Assembly (NCBI GenBank): GCA_037975125.1
Contig: CM075852.1
Location: 7,116,792-7,180,791, forward strand
From: Latrodectus hesperus
Taxonomy: Eukaryota; Arthropoda; Arachnida; Araneae; Theridiidae
Direction: 5' to 3'
Length of the DNA stretch: 64,000 nt
Notes under the pieces: generated by a model
Database searches by the model: none
What the model was told of the DNA's origin: nothing
What the model saw: the letters and a program-made list of their open reading frames with translations, nothing else
Position numbers and translations under genes: made by a program
Shown: positions 1 through 10,573 of the stretch, piece by piece
Layout: each line of letters starts with the position of its first letter
How positions within the stretch are numbered: position 1 is the stretch's first letter

Positions 1-95
1 TTGAAAGACTTTATCATTAAATTAAAAAAATACTAACAGGATAGCGAAAAAGAGAATGTGACTGAGTATTAGAAATTGAAGATAAAACTACATTT

Positions 96-535
96 ATTGA
101 CCATAAAACTTTTGTTTCTTTCGTTACAGATGAGATCCTGAGTACGCCACTTTTTTACGATTCTCACTGGTTTAAAATCTCCATCACGTCAGATAACGTT
201 TCATCCATATCACATCGTATTGAGAGACGTAGTAAATCCGACTTGTCGACCGATTTTCTGTCTGCATTCAAATCGCATTCATAGAGCGGCAGCAAACAAG
301 GCGAAGTTCACCATCGAAAATCTGTGAATATCGTCGAAGTTCAATTTTGCCAATAAAACGATTTTTTATATAAAAACCAAAGCGTCGGTTTGAGAAGACG
401 TTTTCCATTGATTCAAGCCTTTAACAAGACAAAACATAACCTTTAAGGTTAGTTTAAATCGGCAAGCATGATTTAAAATTTTAAAAATTTCATTAACCAA
501 TAGAATTCTAAATTAATAATTGCAATATTTGTAAA
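96..535 (+). repeat. Dispersed repeat family A, copy 1
   Basis: This stretch aligns by eye with three other places in the window (27477-27814 reversed, 37345-37855, and 62838 to the end). The best conserved part carries the motif GCAGCAAACAAGGCGAAGTTC and an upstream block around ATAACGTTTCATC. No coding capacity or terminal repeat is visible. The family could be an LTR, a non-autonomous element or part of a larger transposon. Its edges are approximate because they fade into AT-rich sequence. Confidence 0.75.
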
Positions 536-551
536 CAATTTCTTTTTAATC

Positions 552-1810
552 CTAATCCTCTATCTTTGCGAGTGGAAAAATGGCTTGAAGAAAATGGAAT
601 TCAAGAATCACATATTTTAAGAGTTCCTGCAAAACCTACATCTGTTAATATTAATTTAAAAATATTTCTTAGAAAATATACTTTTCAAACTAAAAATCTT
701 CCTACAAATACTATCAATGACCTCTTTGAACTGCATAGTACTTCTGAATGGTCCAATCACATATTTTTATTCACTGATGCATCTAAAATAGAAAATAAAC
801 TTGGAATCGCTGTTTATAACAGCAGAAATAACTCCTTTGTTTCCGGGCAAATCAATAACACTAATTCCATCTTTACAGCAGAGGCTTTGGCTTTATATCT
901 GGCGGTGACTAAATTCTGTATTTCTCCCGCCAACTATATCATATTATCAGACTCCTTATCCTGTCTAAGCAGTTTGAAAACTCTCTCAACCTCTTCCCCA
1001 ACCATCATTCAACACATCGGATCAGCTTTAGGAAATGCAACTAAGACTTAGTGAATCTATTCAATTAGTTTGGATTCCAGGTCATTCCGGAATTGCTGGG
1101 AACGAAAAAGTAGATGCTCTTGCAAAATCGGTCATTAATAAAAGTAATATACTGCACTCAATTTCACCTGAAGACCTTATCCATAATATAAGAAACATTT
1201 TTATCAATTATAATAACAACGAATGGAAAAATATTAAATATGCCTCTAACTTTTCGCACGTCTTCTATCACGAAAATTCACCGCAATTATATTAATTCTC
1301 GCCTTGAAGAAGTGTGGCTAGCTAGAGTTAGAACTAGATCTTTTCCGACAAATGCTAAATTGCATAAATTCAGACTTTCTTCAACGGATAAATGCTCTTG
1401 TAGAGAAAGAGAAACCATGGATCACATAATGCTATCGTGTCCTCGACATGATCAAGCAAGAAATTCCTTAAGAGAAAAACTTGGAATTAGAGCTCTTTCT
1501 TTCTCTTGGATATTAGATTTGTCAACGAGTTTTAAAGAGAAAATTGACGCAACAATTTCTTTTTTGAAACAAATTAATAGATTCTAATTTTTTTTCTCGT
1601 CTTTGTATTTCCAAGCGGCCTTATTTCCCCTTCATTTCTCAATCAAACGCCGTGCTTTTCTTCTCGTTTTGATTGTCATTTTTTTCAAAATCATCAATCC
1701 ATCAATTTTTGTTTAGGTTTCAAATAAAAACTCAATCTTACTCAATGCGAGCTATAAGCCTATGAGCATAAAGCTCCAAAACAGTTTTTTGCCATAACCT
1801 AACCTAACCC
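552..1810 (+). mobile_element. 5'-truncated LINE with RNase H (3' end)
   Basis: This is the 3' end of a non-LTR retrotransposon: RNase H domain, C-terminal zinc-knuckle tail, then a 3' untranslated region ending in short CCTAA-type repeats at about 1797-1808. A possible 8-bp target duplication, TTTTAATC, lies at 544-551 and 1812-1819. It supports a single 5'-truncated insertion but is short and AT-rich, so the limits are tentative. The element landed near the end of a family-A repeat. Confidence 0.7.
566..1587 (+). pseudogene. LINE ORF2 fragment: RNase H plus CCHC tail, two frameshifts
   Basis: Three overlapping frames together give one decayed protein end. The first (566-1051) has RNase H motifs TDAS, TAEALALYLA and SDSLSCLSSL. 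The second (1035-1295) supplies the end of the domain, VWIPGHSGIAGNEKVDALA. The third (1240-1587) has the C-terminal tail with CSCRERETMDHIMLSCP, a C-x-C-x7-H-x4-C knuckle typical of LINE ORF2 ends. The domain would cleave RNA in the RNA:DNA hybrid during reverse transcription. Frame changes near 1040 and 1270 break the gene, and the reverse transcriptase is absent because of 5' truncation. The clade is probably I, R1 or Jockey-like; the sequence here does not settle which. Confidence 0.85.
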
Positions 1811-2028
1811 CTTTTAATCTTAAGATTATTACCTTGCCTACGCCAACATTAAAAATTTTCTTTTAATCAATATCACAGAAATGAGAGTTTTACCGAAGTC
1901 GTGTTGTCAAGGTAAACTGTAACCGTACTTGGTATATTTTGGCGAGGGTTCTTATTTAATACAAACCTAAAGGGGTTATCTAAAAAGGGGTGTGGCTAAT
2001 GACGTAAACTAGTAGACTGGGTACAGTC

Positions 2029-2090
2029 AGGGCTAGGGAAAGAGCTAATTACAGCTCTTTCCAGGGCTAGGGAATGTTTTCCCTAGCCCT
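2029..2090. repeat. Tandem hairpins with a repeated 12-mer
   Basis: Two perfect hairpins abut. The first has 10-bp arms GGAAAGAGCT and AGCTCTTTCC (2037-2046 and 2053-2062) with loop AATTAC. The second has 12-bp arms AGGGCTAGGGAA and TTCCCTAGCCCT (2063-2074 and 2079-2090). A further direct copy of CAGGGCTAGGGA starts at 2029, so the distal arm could pair with either copy. Function is unknown; it may be the end of a foldback transposon. Confidence 0.7.
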
Positions 2091-2105
2091 GGGGTACAGT
2101 AATGT

Positions 2106-3648
2106 AAGCAAATGTGGAAAACGATAATAGAAATTTTATGAATCCAAAAGCAAATTAATGCAATAATATTTAAAATCGCTTATTATAATGATACATGTAT
2201 TAAATTTTTTTCTCTTTAATAAAAAATTAAATATTTTTGATTCATAAATTATTAACGTCAGAATGATTGTAAAATTTATCTTCAGTTTAAATTGCATAAA
2301 ATTTGTATGGAATATATTCTGTAATCAAAATAGATCATTTATCTAACTACTTCTAAAATAAAATTTCTAATCTTATCTTCCATCAATTTACTTTATCTAA
2401 ATTCATACTAATAATTTATTTTTATTTTGTCAACTTAATTTGCCATTTATTTGTAGCTTCATATATTTCAATAACTTATAAAATTTCAATTGATAAAAAA
2501 ATTTAAATTCAGTACTTAATTTCAAACCTTTAAAAAATAGAATTAACTATGTAATAAAATAAAACTTATAACTGTAATAAATGTTTAAAGGTTTGTACTC
2601 ATCCAAAGCATGGAAAATTATTTTTTATTTTTTTGATAATCACTCTTTATTGATTAGAAATAAGCACAATTTTTTTTATTTCATTACTCCATTTATTGCA
2701 AAAATGATAATATATTTTCAATACTCATTCTAGATAACAGTAGTTTCATGTATCTTTGTTTTTAATATCGTATCTTTTACGCATAAATTTTCGCAAGAGT
2801 AAGGTAGATTTTAAAGTCCAAATTTGGTCCAATATATAAAAACTGTTGATGTTCTTAGTCTGATATTAAAAAAATGTTATTTTGAATGAATTTAATCACA
2901 TCTGATAGTCATAGTAAATAATTTAATTTTTCTTGTTTATGGTATTTATATCTTTATAGAGTATTATAAGAATGATTGTAATTTTCTTAAATCTGAAAAT
3001 TATAATTTACTTTTGAATAAGCAATATTTTTGCCTTATTTTAAATTTTTCTTTCAAAAGAAAAATATTTATTTTTGGAAATATACATTCAGAAAAAAATT
3101 CTCAGTGAAAATAAATTATTAAAAAGCTGCGTGTTATAAATGTTTAATTTGTTTGATTTCAGCTGTTAACAGAAAATACTTTTTCAATTATTCAAAGACT
3201 ATATAAAATATGAACCAAATCTGAAACACAAATGCTGAATACATTAATTTTTTTAGTAGATATATCGTTTAAAATTTAAAAGGCATTCTATTTTTCCAAA
3301 AATTATAGCTGGTTTTTAAATTATACATTACAATAATGAATTTTCTCTGATTTTTTCGGGGCTGAGCATCTTAACTAAACATTCGATGGTTTGAAAAATA
3401 TTTTATTATTCAATAGTTCACATACATATTCAGCAAACCTCTATAATGTTTTTTTTCTTTATTTATATCACTTTAAAAATTACTCAAATAGATTATTTAA
3501 CTAACTTAAAAATTAATTTTCAAGACTCATTAATGTTGTAATTTTCATTACTTATCCTAGAACAGAATTTCAATATTTATACAATTAAATTAATTTCAAC
3601 AATGTAAATGAATTGCGATTTATTAATACATTGTAATTCTTTTTCGAA
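2106..3648. other. AT-rich sequence, no recognised feature
   Basis: Short A and T tracts and stop codons in all frames. I see no coding signature, terminal repeat or RNA gene here. Confidence 0.6.
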
Positions 3649-3650
3649 AT

Positions 3651-3762
3651 TTTAATTATAAGTAAAAGAGTATATCGCGTTTGCTGTTTTTCTGATAAAG
3701 AAGTAATGCTTCTTTATCAGAAAAACTGTAAACGTGATATATTTTTTTACCTATAATTAAAA
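3651..3762. repeat. Long foldback (inverted repeat) with 5-nt loop
   Basis: The two halves are nearly complementary over about 53 bp. The inner 18-bp arms are perfect (3686-3703 and 3709-3726), meeting at AGAAG, loop TAATG, CTTCT. The outer parts pair with several mismatches. It could be a tiny foldback transposon or a hairpin-RNA locus. A second hairpin at 60121-60169 has the same AGAAG/CTTCT junction and the complementary loop. Confidence 0.8.
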
Positions 3763-4234
3763 TTAAAAAAAAAAAAACAAGTATTACTTAAAAATATTAA
3801 CCTTGAAATGTAATGGCCAAATTGCTTTTTTCTTAATAAGAAACTAAGCATCCTTAGTTACGATATTATCTCTCATATTATTTTTTTAATTGTTTTTCAA
3901 GAATTAACTTCATTAGCTAATAAAAAACATTTTTTACTATTAAAACTCATTTATTGCAATTTTTATAGTAAAATTATCTGCTTCCATATAAATTCCAAAT
4001 CCTTTTAATTTATTATCCTTTAATTTAAAAATTATTCTCTCTCTCTCTCATTTAGAAGATTTATCCATTTAAATCAGTCATTAGTAATTTACAAAATACC
4101 TCCAAAAATAATAAAAACTTTACTAAAAATACGTAAATGATTATGGAAAGGAGGAAAATTGATGTAAAGAAACTTTATTTTTTACACTTTGCAGTTATAA
4201 ATTTAAACATCTTTATACATTTGAAATGTCTTCT
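3763..4234. other. AT-rich spacer, no recognised feature
   Basis: No coding, RNA or repeat signal seen beyond A and T tracts and a short CT run near 4035. Confidence 0.6.
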
Positions 4235-4246
4235 ATTTTAGTTTAA

Positions 4247-4630
4247 GCCGTGGTAGCCTAGTGGTTAGGGTATCGGTCTCCCATCCGGAAGGACGGGGTT
4301 CGATTCCCAATGCCGCCAAAAGACCCACCGAGTACATGCGATATACGTGCTCGTTAAATCTGTGAAATCGAAAGTCCTGTGGTCGGTCGTTGAGCAGTTA
4401 CCATGGGTGCAATGGTCTGGAGAAATTTACTCCTCCTTCAGATCAATGCCAAAATTGAGGGAGTAGATCCTCTGGTGCTGCCATCTATCGGAGGATTTGA
4501 AGAGCAAACGTCGTACTTTCACCTTTATGGTGCTCTGATTAAACGAAAGACGCTCCCAATTGACTTAAATTCGTATTGCCTAGGCATAGCGAGCTTGGCT
4601 TGTCCAAGTGTCATAAGTAACAACAACAAC
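4247..4630 (+). mobile_element. tRNA-headed SINE with AAC tail, complete
   Basis: A complete short interspersed element. The 5' head is tRNA-like, with a box A resembling TGGTAGCCTAGTGG and a box B GGTTCGATTCC at about 4297-4307, so it would be transcribed by RNA polymerase III. The body is followed by TGTCATAAGTAACAACAACAAC. A perfect 12-bp target duplication ATTTTAGTTTAA flanks it (4235-4246 and 4631-4642). Related bodies or tails occur at 42329, 45797 and 53354. LINEs in this window also end in CAA/AAC repeats, which suggests they mobilise it. An open frame starting at 4403 is incidental. Confidence 0.93.
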
Positions 4631-4642
4631 ATTTTAGTTTAA

Positions 4643-6659
4643 AGTTATATAGCAAATTATTTTTGTTGATGTTGTATATCTTGATTTATGGATCAATAAT
4701 CCAAGGAGATTCCCAAAAAGTAAGCTCATGAAATATAACTTATTGCCTTCTCATGAGATATCCAGCAAGATTCATTGTTCTTTTTACGCGAGTCCTAATT
4801 TTTTTACAAGTTGTCTAAGTCAAGTTACATGTCTATGAAAAATTATAATATTGATTGATCAAATAAATCTTTTCTATTCAAGAAAAAGAATATAACATCT
4901 AATTAATATTGCTTCGGATGATAAATATATCATCAGCACTTCTATCTGGATGTGATTATTAACTATTTAAAAAAATCAAAATGAAATTTTTTTAGATATT
5001 TTAATTTTCTGAAGTATTATTTTACATTCTACTAATTTTTTTTATAAGAGATTAGATCCTTTTATTTAACGAACAATATTTTGTTAATATTTTCTTTTGT
5101 AAATAAAAAATGTTATTTATTAATTGTATTTTGACAACAATAACATTATGAAATATAGCTCCAAAAGAGAAAACTTCATAAAATTGAAATATCATTTATG
5201 AAAACTTCTTAGAATAAAATTAAATTATAAATAAAAAATTTTGTTTGATGTCCTTAAAATCTGAATCGTTAATAATCAATAAGAAACGCATACAAATTGA
5301 GAAAATTTTCTTTTCGAATAAAATTAATGAATATGTAAGTTATTTAGAATTTTACTCACTGTAATTTCGATTATACTGCATAAAAATATAACAATGGAAT
5401 TACAGAATCCCTAATTTTATTAGATAATTAAACTATATCTTAGGATTTACCCTTTTAAGAAACACCTAGATTATTAACTTCCCAAACTACCATATAGGAT
5501 ATGACCTGTAACATCCTAAAAAATGAATGAAATACGAATATTTATTTAAATATTATTACATTCAATAGTCAAGGGCTTCATCAAATCTAAAGCTGGATGA
5601 TAGTAAGTCAAAATTTTGGGAACTTTCGTTTTAAAAGAAAAATTAATATTGCATAAAATATAAAATGATTTATACCTCATATTTTTTCACTTGATGATTA
5701 AATTAATTACATACTTAGATCCTTTCCTTTCCAGACAAAGAAGGAACCCGAATAGTATGAGGAAAGGAAAATTTAAAAACAAATCAATTTCTTAAAATTT
5801 TCAATTTTCATGTAAATCATATTTCATAAAAATCATTTAAATGTGTTGATAGTATCAGAGAAGTCATAGATTCATCTTTAGTATCAAGAACCATAATAGA
5901 AACATTTGTTATTGAGTCTTAAGAAATTTATGACATTGCAGAAATTATACATCGCCTAAAAAATAAAAGCTCTTCAATTTTTTTTTAATCTCAAATTTTA
6001 TTTTAGTCATTTAGTCTAGAGTCATGTTATATTCATGAGAAAATTCCTATAGAAAAATGTGTCTCATTAACCAAGTTCTATCTGAAATCATCGATTATAA
6101 CCAGAGACCGCCAACGAAAGAAAAGGGGAATTTCTATTAAAAAATTCCAGGAAAAGAACTGTTTTCCTGGAATCGAAATGTGATGCAAGTATGGAAAATG
6201 AACAGCAGTAACCACTAAATTCGAGGAAAACACATAGATTTAGTTTCCATCTGCTTTTTACTGTTTACATCGTTATTACTTCTTCCCAAAAATATCATTA
6301 GTTTATTTCTCACAAATTTTGGTTTTTAAAAGGATTGTTGTAAATGAAAAAATTTAATTTTAATGTATAAAGCGTAATTTTTATTTTCTAATAACGAAAT
6401 TATGTATTTTTATTAAACATAAGTTTTATAATTTTTACCATGATATTTTTTAAAATTATTTTTTAAAAAATAATTATATTTTTATGTTTAATTAGTAAAA
6501 ACGCTTCTCTATAACGTATTGTCCGTCTATAATATATAGTATTTACTATAATTAGCATCAAATTTTGCTAAAATCTGATGAGAAAATTTTAACATTTAAC
6601 ACCATAACATACATCAAACTAAATATGCATTATTTTTTCCATGTCTTAGTATCTAAATG

Positions 6660-6692
<33 letters not shown>

Positions 6693-8984
6693 TACATATT
6701 GCTGCTGTTTTTCCAGAAATGTTTAAATTTTCGCAAAGAATATATTGTGAAAAATGCAATGATTTGATATTTTTTAACCTACACTTAAAAAGTATGTAAT
6801 TTCACTAAAACAAATTGAGAAAAATTTAAAACTTCTAAATAAAAAATTATAAGTTGAAATAATTATAGGTTGACAAAATTATTAAAAAATTGAAGCAAAA
6901 ATAAAATTAAATAAAAGTTAAATTTTTTAATGATGTTTTTTTTTTGAAAAAAATTTTTAGTTAAGTAATTTTATAAATTAATCTTTGTGTTCCATATTTT
7001 TAAGCTAGTAAATTACTATCCGAAGCATATTAAGGTAAAATTAAACATGTGAATTCAGATAATTGATTTATCAATGTTTTTTACCAATTTCAACGTCCCG
7101 TGTACCCCAAGTAACATTGCGTAGTTAAAAACGATGAACTTAATTCGAAAATTTTGATTTTACAGATCTGTTTTGATTTTTCAGTGATCTTGACTTATGG
7201 AACAAAAAAATTATCAAATTTTATTTTCTGTCTAGCACGTATTTATTACATTTACTTATTTAACACATATTTTTAATTATTACAATGTATAACAAAAACC
7301 TGTTCTAACTTGAGAAAATCATTCTACAGGAATATAATGAAATCGGGCTTAATTATTATTATGCACTGTAAAAAATTAAAAAGATTTTGAATGTATAAAT
7401 TATTGAATTAAAAAGAAAATATACCATTGGGTAAAACAATATCAAAATAATTCAAAATAAAAATAAGCTCTTTTGAATAAAAAATCGTAAGAATGTCCTA
7501 TTAAAAATTAAAAATTAGTACAGATTCCTCATTAGTAAAGTAAGAGACTGAGAAAACTTCTCAAAGAGTAAAATCATGATCTGTGAATGTTAAAATTTCT
7601 TTTCTTATATATGAATACCCGCATTCCTAGTTTGATATGTTTGTCGTTAAACGGTCTTTTTTTGTACACGAGGTGTAATTAGATCGGGACCAGCAATTCA
7701 AAGTTTAATACCCAGTGAGAATTTGAATCAATAGAAAACTTAAATACTGAGTGTATCAGTTTTGTAAAAATAAAAAATATTACAAATTTACATTTTTTGG
7801 CTGAGAATATTCATAATTTTATTATAAAAAAATATATAAGTAGATACTTCAATGCTTCAAAGAAATTAAATCTTAAACTCCATTGAAGCTTTTAACTTGC
7901 GTACTAGTATGGTGAAGATGTTATTAAAATTATAAGTGAACAAACAATCGTTATACTATTTCAACGTCAATTGTTAGTTGTGAACATTCGTTCAGTAAAT
8001 TAAAATTAATTGTGACATGTACGATCAAGCATGGAACAAAATTATTTGAGAGACTTAGCATTTTTAAGCGTGGAATTTGAAAAAAATGAAGTGATCGACA
8101 CTGATGAAGTAATTAATCAATTTCATCATTAACGGCAAATAAAATCTATGCATGACTAACTAATATATCATATATAACTCACTCTGTTATATATAAATAC
8201 ATTTAATCTCTCTATATAATATATGCTAACATCATTCATTGCTAAAAAATGTAGGTTTTGAAAATAATTATATTAATATGTAAAAAAAATACTTTTTTTT
8301 AATTATTTATAAATTATAACAAGTCTTATTATTCTCCTTTCACATTTCCAAATCCGATTCTAGAGTTCTGGTTGCTTTTTATTCGAATTTTATTGTTTCA
8401 AATTTAAAAGCATAAACTAATTCTTCAAAATAATTTACAGCTTGAATTATTTTAAAGAAAGTGCTTTTATTATTTGCATTATAATATCATTATGAGTTTA
8501 TATTATATTACTATTTATTACGGGGGAGCACCAAAATATATCTCCTTCACATTCCCATGAACTGGGAAAACGGAGACAACATCTGTGTCTGGATAGATCA
8601 TTTTATAATTGCTTACTTTATTGACAGAAGATATTCTGGTTCATAGAAAAGTATCATGTCCCCCTTGTTTGTTGATCGATTTTAAATTATTACCAGATGT
8701 GTGAAAAGCAGTTTAACTTCCTGTGGTATTTGTACTCAAAATTTCTCACTGGAGGCTGCTTGCCGTTTTGGATGACCGAGTTCCAGTGCTCCATGCACTC
8801 ACCACAAATTTATTTGCTTTGACTCCCAATGGGGTGTAATGATTAGTCACAGAGAAAGATTTTAAGGAAGATATAACAATTATTTCCATTTACCTATCAT
8901 TTGGTTAATCGTACAGCCTTGGATTTTCATCTGGTATTGCCAAGTCGTGTGACACTCTTTATTCTTATTATTTCCCCTATCAAG
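4643..8984. other. Long AT-rich single-copy-looking stretch
   Basis: I see no gene or assignable element in this stretch. It holds a short TA run at 6660-6684 and a perfect 12-bp hairpin with arms ATTCCAGGAAAA and TTTTCCTGGAAT (6144-6155 and 6162-6173). The slightly more GC-rich part at about 8520-8870 carries no recognisable protein. Confidence 0.55.
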
Positions 8985-9185
8985 ATACGTCCAATTCCTT
9001 GCTTTTCGCTTCTACAACAATCTTTATGAAATTGATAATTCTGAAATTCAAGCAATTGAAAACTACAGTCCCTATGAACTTTCCAATTTCCACAGACCAA
9101 GGGCGGTTCTGCCATAAGTTTAAATGAATAAGCCACATTCAAACTTATCTATTTGCCTCCCAAAAAGTAGAAATTAATAATTTCT
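8985..9185 (+). pseudogene. LINE ORF2 C-terminal scrap (Jockey-like)
   Basis: Reading AGATACGTCCAATTC onward gives RYVQFLAFRFYNNLYEIDN, then SEIQAIENYSPYELSNFHRP and RAVL. This closely matches the C-terminal end of the LINE at 43013-43603, which has RYLKFLAFNFYHKLYTINN followed by SEIQAIELYSPYDLTHFHRP. It is thus a short remnant of the same family on the opposite strand. Only the last part of ORF2 survives, upstream frame is lost, and no target duplication was found. Confidence 0.8.
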
Positions 9186-10561
9186 TCTTCTTATACTTAA
9201 AAAAAATATGAAATAAAATACAGAAAAGGAAAAAAATTGTATTTATATATATGCATATATAATAGAATAAAAAAATATTTTGTCTTTATATAGTTATATC
9301 AATACTGTTACTATGTATATAACTGTAATTTAAAAAAATTTTTTGCACTCTTGTTTGTAATGTGTATTCAAATTTTTCTTTTTAATGTTTATTCAATATC
9401 ATGCAAAGAACTCTCGTTGGGAGCACTTTAACCTAAGCAAAATATTTTCTTAATCTTTTGTGTTTAAATAACCTTATGTTTTGAAATCATTATGTTAATC
9501 TCAACTAAAGTTAGGTGTAGAAAAATTTCTTAGGAACAGAAGGTACATGGCCATTTAGGCTAGGAACCTAACAAACACTAGATCCACTTCTTTATTCTTA
9601 TTTATAAATAAAAATAAAAGAGATTATTTACAAGGAGAGAAACAAAACAAATTTTGTATATACAGATATCTTGAATGCATATTCTTGAATAGTTCATACA
9701 TTTAGTAGAGTTGATAAGCAGAAAATATTTCTAGATTATTTTAATTATAATATACATACAAACGGTAAATATTATTTCATAAATTGATATAAGTAAACAT
9801 TTCTTGTTTCCATACACTTGTTCACACATTTTCTAGATTATATTAGTACTATATAAATATTTATACACAAATTTTAAACAAAATTTACAGTAATGGTTGG
9901 TACAGCCCTGCACATACATTTAGATGCAAGTAGTGATATAAATATTTGAATAGAATTGGAATTTCGCTATAATTATAATTTGGATATGGAATCAGAATGA
10001 TTTGAAGGAGGGAAGAACTTTTTCTTTTCATTATTATTTATTTATTGACATTTTGACACTTAAATTATTTGCAATCTGCGGTTTAATAAGTTAAAAATAA
10101 AAATTTCTTAATTTTAATTGATACTTGAATGGGAATTTAGTTTAAAGAGGTTTGCAAGTAAGAGTGATAATGCCTTAATTCTGGCTCACATTAATTTCGC
10201 AATTGAATTCATCTTCCCCACTCAGGGATGGGAAGTTAATGAATGATCCGTGACGATTCACTTGAATGAAGAGGAAGTTTTCTGAGTAGCTGATCAACGA
10301 GCATTGAATTTAAATTTACAGAATGAGAAACATATTAAAATAAAATGAAGATTGAAGATTTAAGCACCTTATACATTTCTAAGAATAGCTTTCGGACGTC
10401 ACCTGTTTTCAGGTTCGGTGTAGTTGTATTGTGGTTGGTTACTTATGAGAAGATTCGGAATTTGGTTTAAATTATTATAAAAATTTTCCGCTAACTTTAT
10501 TATGTGCACTGTAAAGTATTCACTGTTAAATTTGCTGAATATGTTTTCTTTTCTGAAATAA
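9186..10561. other. AT-rich spacer, no recognised feature
   Basis: No protein or repeat that I can name. A stretch near 10200-10300 is less AT-rich but shows no family signature. Confidence 0.5.
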
Positions 10562-10573
10562 GCTGGAGTCATT

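Noticed and set aside
4247..4320. Functional tRNA gene
   Set aside because: The head is part of a SINE with a 3' body, tail and target duplication.
4403..4642. 79-residue frame over the SINE at 4247
   Set aside because: It is antonymous to the SINE structure: it lies inside the element body and ends in its tail and duplication, so it is incidental.
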